DNA from: Streptomyces aurantiogriseus | GTDB lineage: Bacteria > Actinomycetota > Actinomycetes > Streptomycetales > Streptomycetaceae | Direction: 5' to 3' | Length of the DNA: 64,000 nt | Assembly: GCF_014649375.1 (NCBI RefSeq) | Contig: NZ_BMSX01000020.1 | Coordinates: forward strand, 1 to 64,000 | Shown: positions 1-7,768 of the stretch, one piece after another | How positions within the stretch are numbered: the first letter of the stretch is position 1 | How the letters are laid out: each line of letters starts with the position of its first letter | Program-made: the position numbers and the translations under genes | The notes under the pieces: generated by a model | Told to the model about the DNA's origin: nothing | What the model saw: the letters and a program-made list of their open reading frames with translations, nothing else | The model's database searches: none

Positions 1-576
1 CCCGGCCAGTGGCTCCAGACGGGCTCCGGTACGTGGGTGCAGGTCGACGCGGTCAGCGCGTGGACGCAGCAGGCGGCGGTCTACAACCTCACCGTCGACA
101 CGGCGCACACGTACTACGTGGCGGCTGGCACCGCCCCGGTGCTCGTCCACAATGACGACGAGGCATGCCCGACTAACATCACGGTTAGATGGGAGCCGGG
201 AATGCCTAAATCTCAATTCAAGCTCAAGGCGGACGCACTCAAGCAGCTCAGCGATGAAGGGAAGCTCGTCAAGGCCCCCAATCCGCTTCCGCCGCGAGCC
301 GGCATCGAGAAGGGCTACAAGCAGGACTTCTTCAGGAGGGTTTATGCGCAGTTCAACGACAAGAACCCGGAATTCGTTGCTGCGGCCCGTCGGAGAATCT
401 TCGGGGGCATGAACCCGGATCATGTCTGGGAACTTCAGCTGGGCGGTCCCGACATCACCGATAATCTGCATATGCTTGATGCCACTACTAACCAAGCCAT
501 AGGCAGGCAGATCAGGCAGCAGATCATGCATCTACCGGACCATTCGCCCATATCTGTCAACATTCAAGGACCCTAG
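1..576 (+). CDS. Polymorphic toxin, 3' end: Hint pretoxin tail plus nuclease-like tip
   Basis: Only the 3' end is present; the frame is open from base 1. The first 51 codons are the end of a Hint (intein-like autoprocessing) pretoxin domain, closing with the V-L-V-H-N junction at 139-153. The following 140 residues are the toxin tip, with D-H-x2-E-L-Q-L-G-G near residue 139 of the visible part, then spaced Asn residues and an L-D-x3-N motif. This resembles HNH-superfamily nuclease toxins, but the call is by motif only. The parent would be a large Rhs-like or secreted polymorphic toxin lying to the left. The stop TAG shares one base with the next gene's GTG, as expected for a toxin translated together with its immunity protein. 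The Hint part is almost identical to segments at 2.1 kb and 5.7 kb. Confidence 0.8.
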   Translation, partial: PGQWLQTGSGTWVQVDAVSAWTQQAAVYNLTVDTAHTYYVAAGTAPVLVHNDDEACPTNITVRWEPGMPKSQFKLKADALKQLSDEGKLVKAPNPLPPRAGIEKGYKQDFFRRVYAQFNDKNPEFVAAARRRIFGGMNPDHVWELQLGGPDITDNLHMLDATTNQAIGRQIRQQIMHLPDHSPISVNIQGP

Positions 577-1079
577 TGATCACAGACGAATTCAGGCAGA
601 CCCTTGCAAGGGTTCGTGAAGCCATCGACTCCAGTGAAGAGTGGCGCATCTTTAATTCTGTTCCCGCAGGGGTTTCCCGGCGGCCGGAACTGGATGCCCC
701 GGAGGAATACCTGGACTTCTTGCTGGCTGCCGATGGGGCCATCATGGGATCAGTGGTGATCCTCGACAGGAAGTTCGCCGAGAAGGCCCAGGCGTTGATC
801 TCGCCGGGCATGGTCGAAGTTCCCGAAGATCCAGGTGACTGGTTTGTCGTCGGGAAGGTTAACGAGAATGCTGTGCTGGCCAATCGCCAAGATGGGTCGA
901 TCTGGACCTACCCCGACATGCTGACTTCCTGGTGGGAGAGCCGTCGGTTCGAGAGAGTGGCGGGCAGTCTTGCCGAGTTTGTGTCGGAGTACGCACTCGG
1001 CCCCGGATACCTGCGCATCACAGGTGCAGCAGAATCTGATCAGTGGTGGCAGCTGTTGTGTCAATTGGGCTATGTATAA
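576..1079 (+). CDS. SUKH (SMI1/KNR4)-like immunity protein
   Basis: A 167-residue acidic cytosolic protein starting at GTG 576, which overlaps the toxin stop by one base. The layout (N-terminal helices, L-x-A-A-D-G-A turn, central D-W-F-V-V-G segment, then a W-T-Y-P...W-W...F-x-R-V-A-G-S-L-x-E-F-V stretch) fits the SUKH/SMI1-KNR4 fold, a common immunity fold for contact-dependent nuclease toxins. Position directly after the toxin tip supports the role of neutralising that toxin in the producing cell. A strong hairpin ends the transcript downstream. Family assignment is from pattern and not from a profile search. Confidence 0.7.
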   Translation: MITDEFRQTLARVREAIDSSEEWRIFNSVPAGVSRRPELDAPEEYLDFLLAADGAIMGSVVILDRKFAEKAQALISPGMVEVPEDPGDWFVVGKVNENAVLANRQDGSIWTYPDMLTSWWESRRFERVAGSLAEFVSEYALGPGYLRITGAAESDQWWQLLCQLGYV

Positions 1080-1194
1080 AAGGAACGTCTCGCGGCGTCC
1101 CCCTTTTGTAGTTGGCTCTCGAGTAGGGGCGCTGCTGCCGTCATCGACCAGCGCTGGCCGTTGGAAATGATGAGGGGCAGAGCGGTTGGCAGCG

Positions 1195-1242
1195 GACGCC
1201 CGGAGCCCCCACCCACGTTTCGCGGTGGGGGCTCCGGGCGTC
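1195..1242 (+). terminator. Rho-independent-type hairpin after toxin/immunity pair
   Basis: A perfect 19-bp inverted repeat (1195-1213 pairing with 1224-1242) encloses a 10-base loop. There is no T-run, which is usual for Streptomyces terminators. It separates the first toxin/immunity pair from the next gene and rules out starts upstream of about 1250 for that gene. Confidence 0.85.
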
Positions 1243-1305
1243 TCTGCGTGTTGTGGTCGACCACGGGGTCTTACGACAAAACCATTCCGAACTTCTAGGA
1301 CAGCC

Positions 1306-1854
1306 ATGAGCACGCTCGGTCTCCTGACCCGTCTGTGTCCGCCTCCCTCGACGACACATGTCCGCCCCGGCTCCGCCGCCGGGGCGGAGCCCGCCGAGGG
1401 AGGCGTGGTGATTCCTCCCAGTCACGCTGCGATGCTGGAGTTGTACGGGCCCGGTTGCTTCAACGACTTCCTCTGGATCAACGAGGACGGGGGCCCAACA
1501 GCATGGCTCGACATCCAGGCGTGCAGCCGGGAGGCGTCCGAGATGCTTTCGCGGAAGAAGATTACTGATATTCGTTCGGTGCTGGCTGGCTTCGGGGCCG
1601 TTCCGGCGGACGTGATCCAGTGGGGATCGACCGACAACGCGGACTCGTTGTTCTGGATCCCGGCGGGGGCGCCCGACAAATGGCCCACCCTCATCGTCGA
1701 GGCGGGTCAACTGAGGCTGCAGCTGATCGAGAAACCGTCACCGGAGGTGGTATTGGGCCTTCTCGACGGGACATTGCACTGCCCGTTCTTCCCTCCCGAG
1801 TTCCGGGAGCCTGTGCCCACGTTCCAGAGGTGGCAGGGGGAGAGGGAAGAGTAG
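1306..1854 (+). CDS. SUKH (SMI1/KNR4)-like immunity protein, orphan
   Basis: 182 residues from ATG 1306, with a purine-rich site (AGGA) at 1297-1300; the longer frame would run back through the terminator, so 1306 is preferred. Residues about 35-75 show I-P-P-S-H-A-A-M-L-E-L-Y-G-P-G-C-F followed by a short hydrophobic strand, a familiar core of SMI1/KNR4 (SUKH) proteins. No intact toxin precedes it, so it is probably an orphan immunity gene kept from an earlier toxin tip. It is followed within 10 bases by the decayed Hint cassette. Confidence 0.65.
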   Translation: MSTLGLLTRLCPPPSTTHVRPGSAAGAEPAEGGVVIPPSHAAMLELYGPGCFNDFLWINEDGGPTAWLDIQACSREASEMLSRKKITDIRSVLAGFGAVPADVIQWGSTDNADSLFWIPAGAPDKWPTLIVEAGQLRLQLIEKPSPEVVLGLLDGTLHCPFFPPEFREPVPTFQRWQGEREE

Positions 1855-1862
1855 GCAAGCTC

Positions 1863-2616
1863 GGGAACGTCGCGGACGCCGTCGAGTGCGCCTTGAGGGC
1901 GGCGGACATGATTGGCGCGGTGACAGCTTCGTGCCTGGAACCGACGTCGTCATGGCCGACGGCAGCCGCAAACCCATCGAACAGGTCAAGGAAGGCGACG
2001 AAGTCCTCGCCACCGACCCGACCACCGCAAAGACCTCCAAACAGAAGGTCACCGACACGATCACCGCGACCACCGGCCACCCCTTCTGGGTCCCCGACCT
2101 GAAGAAGTGGCTCCAGGCCGGCGAACTCAAGCCCGGCCAGTGGCTCCAGACCGGCTCCGGCACATGGGTCCAGGTCGACGCCGTCAGCGCCTGGACACAA
2201 CAGGCCGCCGTCTACAACCTGACGGTCGACACGGCGCACACGTATTACGTTGTCGTCGGCGCCGCGACTGTCCTCGTCCACAACACGTGACCCAATGCGG
2301 GAAGTTTCGGGTTCGAGGCTGTCCCGTTCCTCTCGGGCAGGCCCAGCAATTGCTCGATGATGCGGAAGCTCTGCATGACATTGTGAGTGCCAACGTGTCG
2401 AAGGAGAGCGGCAGGCGGATCGCGGAGCAGGGCACGACCGTGGGGCGAAAGGTGTATGCCACGGCCAATAACAGGGCCCCGAAGGCATTGAAGGACATGG
2501 CGGAGAAAATGGGGTATGAAAGGATCTTCGGCGTCGGGATCCGGGAATTCGTACCGACGCCGAGCGCATACTTTTCAACGCCGTCGATGACGGGACTCTG
2601 GCCAACCGCGGCGTGA
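1863..2616 (+). pseudogene. Decayed Hint pretoxin cassette with toxin-tip remnant
   Basis: Three frames are needed to read this. About 1863-1920 encodes the pre-Hint linker (N-V-A-D-A-V-E-C, matching the intact cassette at 5.4 kb). A frameshift near 1920 leads into a Hint domain at 1925-2284 that starts S-F-V-P-G-T and ends V-L-V-H-N. Compared with the 5458-5895 copy it lacks 78 bp, exactly the distance between two 13-bp direct repeats in that copy. Immediately after the Hint junction the frame stops (2288-2290), while another frame continues to 2616 with a toxin-like tip (L-L-D-D-A-E-A-L-H-D, then T-T-V-G-R) that resembles the start of nucleic-acid deaminase toxins. Probably an inactive donor or relic; the deaminase resemblance is tentative. 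Confidence 0.7.
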
Positions 2617-2765
2617 TTGCATCCTCCCGGCCAGCTTGTGGTCCGTCTCGGCCAAATTGTGCGGCCAGAGCAGGGGATATCCTCACATCAGCTTGTGGGA
2701 AAGTAAGCGGGTGGCTCCATGGGATAGGAAGTAACCGCTCGTCCGTTCACGTGTGGGATCATGAG

Positions 2766-2799
2766 TGTGCGGTCGGCCCGTCACTGGGTCGACCGCACA
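2766..2799 (+). terminator. Hairpin terminator after decayed toxin cassette
   Basis: A 10-bp perfect repeat (2766-2775 with 2790-2799) extends inward by four more pairs, one of them G-T, leaving a 6-base loop. It lies 35 bases before the next gene's start and so insulates the orphan immunity genes. The rest of the 2617-2833 gap shows no other feature. Confidence 0.65.
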
Positions 2800-2833
2800 T
2801 GAATGTGTCAATGACCTGGAGGGCGTGAGGCTT

Positions 2834-3340
2834 ATGGCGCTATGGGATGTCGAGGTCGTCAATCGATACGAAGATCGATTGCTCGACTGCTCAACCGGGG
2901 AACTTCGGCTCCTTGGACTGAAGGTGATCGAGCAGACGCTGGCGGTATTCGGGCGGCCGCTCGAAGAATTGTTTGACCCCTCCACCGTTTCGCTGGTCAG
3001 CGAGTCCCTGAGGGCATTTCAAGCCCGTCTGGCATTGGGTACGGACTCTCCAGATGTCTGGGGCCGGCTGTTTGCCGAAGGCTATGACTGGCAGGACGGT
3101 AAATCTCCTTTCACTGCGGCTTCACTTGTTCAAGGATTTGTTCAGTACGCGGGATTCCTTACGGAGGATGTCAACAAGGGGGAAATTATGGAAGTTCTTT
3201 CCTCCTGCTACGAGTCAGTCCTGTCATTCGCGGCGATCGGTCGGACGATCACTGTCGAACAGGAGCGTGAAAACCCCTACGTCAGTGGCGCGGTCGAGCT
3301 TCAAGTGACCCTCATTCAAGAAGTGTGCGGCCTTGACTGA
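2834..3340 (+). CDS. Uncharacterised helical protein, probable orphan immunity protein
   Basis: 168 residues from ATG 2834, preceded by GGAGGG at 2818-2823; GTG 2825 in the same frame is too close to that site. The sequence is mostly helical and acidic, without signal peptide or membrane segment. I do not recognise the family. It overlaps the next gene by eight bases, so the two are translationally coupled. Lying in a run of immunity-type genes between toxin fragments, it is most simply an immunity protein whose toxin has been lost. The base composition is a little lower in GC than the core genes to the right. Confidence 0.6.
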   Translation: MALWDVEVVNRYEDRLLDCSTGELRLLGLKVIEQTLAVFGRPLEELFDPSTVSLVSESLRAFQARLALGTDSPDVWGRLFAEGYDWQDGKSPFTAASLVQGFVQYAGFLTEDVNKGEIMEVLSSCYESVLSFAAIGRTITVEQERENPYVSGAVELQVTLIQEVCGLD

Positions 3341-3878
3341 GTCTGGATCCACCCTTGACGTCGATCTTGAACCGGTACTTCAACTTGTAGGCGAAGCTGC
3401 ACGGTTCGAACATCCTTGGGACGCTGAGGAGATCTCGTCCGCGCTGGTGCAGTCGGGCTGGGAGCCCGTCGGTTCAGCGTCCCTTCCGTATCCGAAGCGT
3501 TTGGGTCGCGACGGCCTGCCTCTGGGCATTGGATACAGCGGGGATCTGGTAATCGTCGGTGTGATACTGAAGGAGTGGCAGACCGATTGGAATTTGGCCG
3601 ACTATATCGGGGCCGTAACCAGTGACTATGAGGACATGATTCAGGGTTGTCGGCAGCTGGCCGATCGGCTTGCTTCTCTACTTGGTCAAAGATTCTCGGT
3701 CGAGCCGGAGGAGCTGGTGCTCGATGAGGATCAGTTTCCTTTTGTGCACGTGAATTGCTGGAAGGTCGCCGACATTCACGTGATCCTGGGTCTCGAGCAT
3801 CTTGACCCCAACGACACCCCCATCAGGGTTTCGCTCCACCTGAGCCAGGGTTCAGCGAAGTCGGAGATGGCCTGTTGA
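3333..3878 (+). CDS. Uncharacterised protein, possible DUF6301-like immunity protein
   Basis: 181 residues starting at TTG 3333 inside the end of the preceding gene (8-base overlap). The N-terminus (L-x-P-V-L-Q-L-V-G-E-A-A then W-D-A-E-E-I then a G-W-E-P segment) recalls small Streptomyces immunity-like proteins of the DUF6301 kind, but this is from memory and weak. There are no membrane segments or catalytic motifs. Coupling to the upstream gene suggests they were acquired together, perhaps as two immunity proteins against one lost toxin. Confidence 0.55.
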   Translation: MTESGSTLDVDLEPVLQLVGEAARFEHPWDAEEISSALVQSGWEPVGSASLPYPKRLGRDGLPLGIGYSGDLVIVGVILKEWQTDWNLADYIGAVTSDYEDMIQGCRQLADRLASLLGQRFSVEPEELVLDEDQFPFVHVNCWKVADIHVILGLEHLDPNDTPIRVSLHLSQGSAKSEMAC

Positions 3879-3909
3879 AGCTGTTTGAGGAAGGCGATCA
3901 GGTTCGTGG

Positions 3910-4146
3910 GTGCGGGCGGCCCATGCGGACCCCCGATGTGGGTTGTTCCCTGTGGTCAGCCACGGATCTCTGGTACTCAGCCGGGATGCCCGTGACCGTG
4001 CGGCCGGGGAGTACTGGATCGTCCCGCGGGCAGGTGGCGGCTATCGGGCCGCCACTTCGGAGCCAGCGGGTTTCGAAGAGGATGTGGAGTCGTTGGAAGG
4101 AGCACTGGCAGCCGTACGCGCCTTGCTCCCCAGGCAGGGCACATGA
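3910..4146 (+). pseudogene. C-terminal fragment resembling DUF6193 proteins
   Basis: A 78-codon frame with a convincing protein-like end: G-L-F-P-V-V-S-H-G-S-L-V-L followed by a G-G-G-Y-R strand and a closing helix A-L-A-A-V-R-A-L-L. The same L-F-P-x-x-S-H sequence occurs near the end of the frameshifted gene at 8809-9563, so both look like ends of one family (DUF6193-like). The N-terminal two thirds are missing, so it is read as a relic. The 4147-4310 stretch after it holds nothing I can assign. Confidence 0.45.
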
Positions 4147-4310
4147 GAGTGGGTCATGGTTCGCCATGCATACCCCAAACCCCTCCCGAATCGTCGACCG
4201 AATGCGTGGCGGCGAAGTAGTGGCCCAGGCCACGCCGACTGCCGGCCATCGATCACCGCGAGGGCTTTATACGCCGCGTCACCATCACCACCGCATGCCG
4301 GGAGACGCCG

Positions 4311-4478
4311 TTGCACCGCCGCCAGCGCACCGCGCTCGCCGTCTCCGCCGCGCTCGTCACAGCGGCGCCCCTGCTCGCCGCCTGCGGGAACGAGGCGCAT
4401 CCAGGCGCTGCGCGCTGTCCCGCAAGAAGTTCATGTGCAGTTGACCCTGCGGTGAATTACGAGGCACCCCGGAGGTGA
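4311..4478 (+). pseudogene. Truncated lipoprotein start (SurA-N-like leader), signal peptide plus lipobox
   Basis: From TTG 4311 the frame reads L-H-R-R-Q-R-T, a hydrophobic run, then L-L-A-A-C-G-N-E-A-H-P-G-A: a textbook lipoprotein signal with the lipobox Cys at about residue 25. The leader closely resembles that of Streptomyces lipoproteins with a SurA N-terminal domain. After A-H-P-G-A the sequence switches to unrelated codons and stops at 4476-4478, only 55 residues in total. The switch falls at the left edge (4411) of the block repeated at 7057. It is therefore the head of a lipoprotein gene cut off by the rearrangement that brought in the next cassette. Confidence 0.6.
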
Positions 4479-4481
4479 CAA

Positions 4482-4937
4482 ATGGTAATTGATCTTGATC
4501 CCCCCCGAGGGACGGGTGACCTGGTGATCGGTATGCCCATCGAAGAGGCGGTGCGAATCCTGCGGGAAATCCCGGGATTCGCGCCGCCGGCCGCAGGGGA
4601 GGTTAGGAATAAAGGTTTTGCACATTACGACTCGGAGTTGTCGATCTCTCTCGACTTCGATTCTGGCGGAGTGGTGCGTGCGATCGAGCTGTTCCGACCT
4701 GAAGGGGATGTTCGGGTTACTTTTCGAGGCCTGTCCCTGTTCGAAGAGCCTGCCGATGTCGTGATTGCGCGACTCTCTGAAATGTTCCGGCTCGAGATCG
4801 AGGACGAGGGGCTAAATGTCACGGCTCCTGATGTCTTCATCGGGCTGTGGAGGAGGGTGACTCCCGAAGATTCCGGCGGCGAAGAGGGTCGTTACTTTGA
4901 GTCGGTCCTGATTGCTGCCCCCGGCTACGGGGCATAA
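4482..4937 (+). CDS. Uncharacterised small protein, probable immunity protein
   Basis: 151 residues from ATG 4482 with GGAGG at 4471-4475, six bases upstream. The sequence opens with a G-D-L-V-I-G-M-P-I-E-E-A-V-R-I-L motif, often seen in small cytosolic immunity-like proteins, then a strand-rich domain (S-I-S-L-D-F, V-R-V-T-F). No catalytic motif is visible. A 7-C run near codon 7 is intact here; in the second copy at 7129 it has lost one C, which destroys the frame. It lies upstream of the Hint-HNH cassette, and its own toxin is not identifiable. Confidence 0.6.
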   Translation: MVIDLDPPRGTGDLVIGMPIEEAVRILREIPGFAPPAAGEVRNKGFAHYDSELSISLDFDSGGVVRAIELFRPEGDVRVTFRGLSLFEEPADVVIARLSEMFRLEIEDEGLNVTAPDVFIGLWRRVTPEDSGGEEGRYFESVLIAAPGYGA

Positions 4938-5013
4938 AAATATGCGACCCTGACCGGAACCGATCGCGGTCGGTGCGGCCATCGTCACAGCCGACCCCAA
5001 CCTCCCGGCGCTG

Positions 5014-6294
5014 GTGGTCGGCCTGGCCGTCCAGGTCGTCGCCGATGTCGCCAAGACCGTGGACGCCATCCGCGACGAGGTCGTCAAGCAGGCCGGCAGC
5101 GTCGTGGAGACCGTCTCCGAGGCGGTCGACTGGGGCCAGGTCTGGGAAGGCGTCAAGACGGTCGGCAACGTCGTCGGCGAGGTCACCGGCTTCAACGACA
5201 TCAAGAACTGCGTCACCAAGGGCGACATGGAGGCCTGCGCCTGGGCCGCGGCCACCGTCGGCGGAGTCCTGCTCGGCGGCGCCGGCGCGACGGCCGTGCG
5301 GGCGGCGAAGGCCGGACGGATGGCGGCAAAGGCGGCCAAGTACGCCGACGACATCGCCAAGGCGGCCGAGAAGACCGAGGACACGGTCGACAAGATCGAG
5401 ACCGCGGTCGAGTGCACGAGCACGGCGATGGACGTGGCCTCGATGGCTTCCGCCAACAGTTTCGTGCCCGGCACCGAAGTCGTCATGGCCGACGGCAGCC
5501 GCAAACCCATCGAACAGGTCAAGGAAGGCGACGAGGTCCTCGCCACCGACCCGACCACCGGCAAGACCTCCAAACAGAAGGTCACCGACACCATCGAGGG
5601 CAAGGGCGAAAAGAAGCTCGTCAAACTCACGGTCCACACCGACGGCGACCAAGGCCACGCCACCGACACCATCACCGCCACCGCAGGTCACCCCTTCTGG
5701 GTCCCCGACCTGAAGAAGTGGCTCAAGGCGGGCGAACTCAAGCCCGGCCAGTGGCTCCAGACCGGCTCCGGCACCTGGGTCCAGATCGACGCCGTCAGCG
5801 CATGGACACAACAGGCCGCCGTCTACAACCTCACCGTCGACACGGCGCACACGTACCATGTCGTCGCTGGGGCCGAGGCTGTCCTCGTCCACAACATCGA
5901 CATCAAGCCTGTTGGTGAAGTGGGCCAGGCTTGTGTGGCTGCAGGGCAGCAGGACATCGAAGGGCCGAGCTATGCAAGGAAGAAGTACAAGAGGCCGACC
6001 GCCGGTGTTCGCACGGCTGCGATAAACAAGTCGCCCACGTGTCCGTATTGTGGACAGAATAACTCCACGGACTATGAGCATGTGAGTCCGCAGAAAGAGG
6101 ACTGGGACAAGGGTGGCTGGCTGAACAGCCGCGACGCCAGGTCCACGCGCGTGAACAGGTCGACGAACACCACAGGTGCCTGTAAATCGTGCAACTCGTC
6201 CAAGCAGGACAAGCCGATCGGGACGGGGCCGGGTGAATGGTGGCCTCCGGGCTGGCCGGCGGGAACATATTGGCCTTATGGAGGCAATCCATGA
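5014..6294 (+). CDS. Hint pretoxin with C-terminal zinc HNH nuclease toxin tip (stand-alone cassette)
   Basis: The frame is open from 4954 but the first usable start is GTG 5014, giving 426 residues. Residues 1-145 form a helical, Ala-rich pre-toxin linker with a short hydrophobic stretch (G-G-V-L-L-G-G-A-G-A). Residues about 149-294 are a Hint domain (S-F-V-P-G-T start, G-D-E-V-L-A-T-D, G-H-P-F-W, V-L-V-H-N end at 5895). The last 132 residues carry C-P-Y-C-G, then Y-E-H-V-x-P, an Asn, and C-K-S-C-N-S-S-K: an HNH nuclease with two zinc CxxC knuckles. There is no export or Rhs region, so alone it is likely a recombination donor or a truncated relic; the tip itself looks intact. Stop and next start overlap as ATGA. 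Confidence 0.8.
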   Translation: MVGLAVQVVADVAKTVDAIRDEVVKQAGSVVETVSEAVDWGQVWEGVKTVGNVVGEVTGFNDIKNCVTKGDMEACAWAAATVGGVLLGGAGATAVRAAKAGRMAAKAAKYADDIAKAAEKTEDTVDKIETAVECTSTAMDVASMASANSFVPGTEVVMADGSRKPIEQVKEGDEVLATDPTTGKTSKQKVTDTIEGKGEKKLVKLTVHTDGDQGHATDTITATAGHPFWVPDLKKWLKAGELKPGQWLQTGSGTWVQIDAVSAWTQQAAVYNLTVDTAHTYHVVAGAEAVLVHNIDIKPVGEVGQACVAAGQQDIEGPSYARKKYKRPTAGVRTAAINKSPTCPYCGQNNSTDYEHVSPQKEDWDKGGWLNSRDARSTRVNRSTNTTGACKSCNSSKQDKPIGTGPGEWWPPGWPAGTYWPYGGNP

Positions 6295-6866
6295 TGAACC
6301 ACTGTTCGAGCCCCGCTGAGCTGTTCATTCAGCGCTGGGGTGAGCCCTTGCGGGAGGCGCTGTTCCGTACCGGGGACGGTTTCGAGATCCGTGTTCTGAA
6401 ATGGGTCGAGGGGGATGGCGACGACGAGCTGACGTTCTACCGGACCTCGGGCGTGTGCGACATCCCGGTGCCGGGCGCGGACATCTCGCATCGTCAAGAG
6501 TTCTTTCTGGGCTGTGACCCGGAGTGCGATGAGATCGCCGAATCGGTTGCCCAGTTGGGTTTGTACTCGGCGAGATCGGGCAAGGCGCTGTCGGCCCAGA
6601 ACATTTATCGGGCGGACGGCCCGCTGTGGCCCGGGACCGAGTTGTCGGGATTCGTGATCACGCATCCGTTCGACGGTGAGCTGAAGAGTGCGACGCTTGC
6701 CGATGGCAGGCATGTCGAATTCCTGATGCTTGTGCCAGCCTTTTCCGCAGAGCTCGACTTCGCATCGCGTCATGGAATCGGTGCGTTGGTCACGGCTCAG
6801 GACAATGCGGGGGTGGAGTTCTGGGATCCCTATCGGAAGCCCACCTCGCTGCTGCCCCCTCAATGA
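6291..6866 (+). CDS. Suppressor-of-fused (SUFU)-like immunity protein
   Basis: 191 residues from ATG 6291 (ATGA overlap with the toxin; an in-frame GTG at 6237 would lie inside it). The order of motifs matches SUFU-domain proteins: a strand ending T-S-G-V, then E-F-F-L-G-C, a helix, L-W-P-G-T, F-L-M-L-V-P-A-F-S-A-E-L, and a closing W-D-P-Y-R-K-P. SUFU-fold proteins are a known immunity class for polymorphic toxins. Direct coupling to the HNH tip makes neutralising that nuclease its most likely role. Confidence 0.8.
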   Translation: MMNHCSSPAELFIQRWGEPLREALFRTGDGFEIRVLKWVEGDGDDELTFYRTSGVCDIPVPGADISHRQEFFLGCDPECDEIAESVAQLGLYSARSGKALSAQNIYRADGPLWPGTELSGFVITHPFDGELKSATLADGRHVEFLMLVPAFSAELDFASRHGIGALVTAQDNAGVEFWDPYRKPTSLLPPQ

Positions 6867-7056
6867 GACGTCGCGGGGCCTACACGTGCCCACTGTGCCG
6901 CCGAGGTGGTGTATCGACGGCCACTGGGTGATCTCGTTTTGAGGCTATGGGGTGAGTTCGGTGGGCAGGGCGTTCTCGTCGGTTCCTGACTCGATCGGGT
7001 GGAGGCGGGGGAAGGGTAAACGTCAGCAGGCCTGCGCTCGCTGCGTCCAGGTGCTC
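6867..7056. other. Gap left of the duplicated block
   Basis: I see no gene here. The bases just before 7057 (a CTGCGTCCAGGTGCT-like stretch) differ from those before the matching block at 4411, so this marks the left edge of the duplication. Confidence 0.4.
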
Positions 7057-7558
7057 CGCGCTGTCCCGCAAGAAGTTCATGTGCAGTTGACCTTTCGGTG
7101 AATTACGAGGCACCCCGGAGGTGACAAATGGTAATTGATCTTGATCCCCCCGAGGGACGGGTGACCTGGTGATCGGTATGCCCATCGAAGAGGCGGAGCG
7201 AATCCTGCGGGAAATCCCGGGATTCGCACCGCCGGCCGCAGGGGAGGTTAGGAATAAAGGTTTTGCACATTACGATTCGGAGTTGTCGATCTCTCTCGAC
7301 TTCGATTCTGGCGGAGTGGTGCGTGCGATCGAGCAACCGATCGCGGTCGGTGCGGCCATCGTCACAGCCGACTCCCAACCTCCCGGCGCTCGTCGTCGGC
7401 CTGGCCGTCCAGGTCGTCGCCGATGTCGCCAAGACCGTGGACGCCATCCGCGACGAGGTCGTCAAGCAGGCTGGCAGCGTCGTCGAGACCGTCTCCGAAG
7501 CGGTCGACTGGGGCCAGGTCTGGGACGGCGTCAAGACGGTCGGCAACGTCATCGGCGA
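7057..7558 (+). repeat. Degenerate second copy of the 4411-4689 and 4958-5180 segments
   Basis: 7057-7334 is nearly identical to 4411-4689 with one C lost from a 7-C run. 7335-7558 then matches 4958-5180, so 268 bp present in the first copy are missing between them. The second part has one extra base (CGACTCCCAACC against CGACCCCAACC). Homology ends abruptly at 7558, about 80 bases before an IS5-type transposase fragment. Confidence 0.85.
7129..7558 (+). pseudogene. Broken copy of the 4482 immunity-like gene fused to Hint-toxin linker
   Basis: The ATG at 7129 has the same GGAGG site as the copy at 4482, but a missing C about 20 bases in causes a stop at once (TGGTGA). In the shifted frame the conserved G-M-P-I-E-E-A motif follows and the sequence then jumps, at 7334/7335, into the toxin linker (A-V-G-A-A-I-V-T-A-D, with a further frameshift, then V-V-A-D-V-A-K-T-V-D). 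Neither protein can be made. Confidence 0.75.
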
Positions 7559-7639
7559 ACTCGCCTGGGCTTTCCGATGGTGCCCGAGACGGGGGTGCGC
7601 CGCCCGCAGTGAGTTGGCCGACGACGAGCCGGAGACCGC

Positions 7640-7747
7640 GAGAGCTGGGCCGCCATCGTCTTCGTGGCTACCTCGGGGTGCACCTGGCGGCAGCTGCCGC
7701 CGGTGTTCGGCCCGAAATCGCAGACGGTGTACCGGCGTTTCGCGGTG
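7640..7747 (+). mobile_element. Fragment of an IS5-type transposase N-terminus
   Basis: One frame reads A-A-I-V-F-V-A-T-S-G-C-T-W-R-Q-L-P-P-V-F-G and then T-V-Y-R-R-F, the classic N-terminal helix-turn-helix region of IS5-group transposases. Only about 36 codons survive; there are no catalytic DDE residues and no visible terminal repeats. It sits at the right end of the duplicated block and directly before an intact immunity-like gene, pointing to insertion-sequence involvement in the rearrangements. Confidence 0.65.
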
Positions 7748-7768
7748 TCATCTACGAGCCGAAGGACC

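Noticed and set aside
4837..6081. Minus-strand frame opposite the Hint-HNH cassette
   Set aside because: Asp/Gly/Val-rich antisense sequence; the plus strand encodes a Hint domain and zinc HNH tip with proper overlap to the immunity gene.
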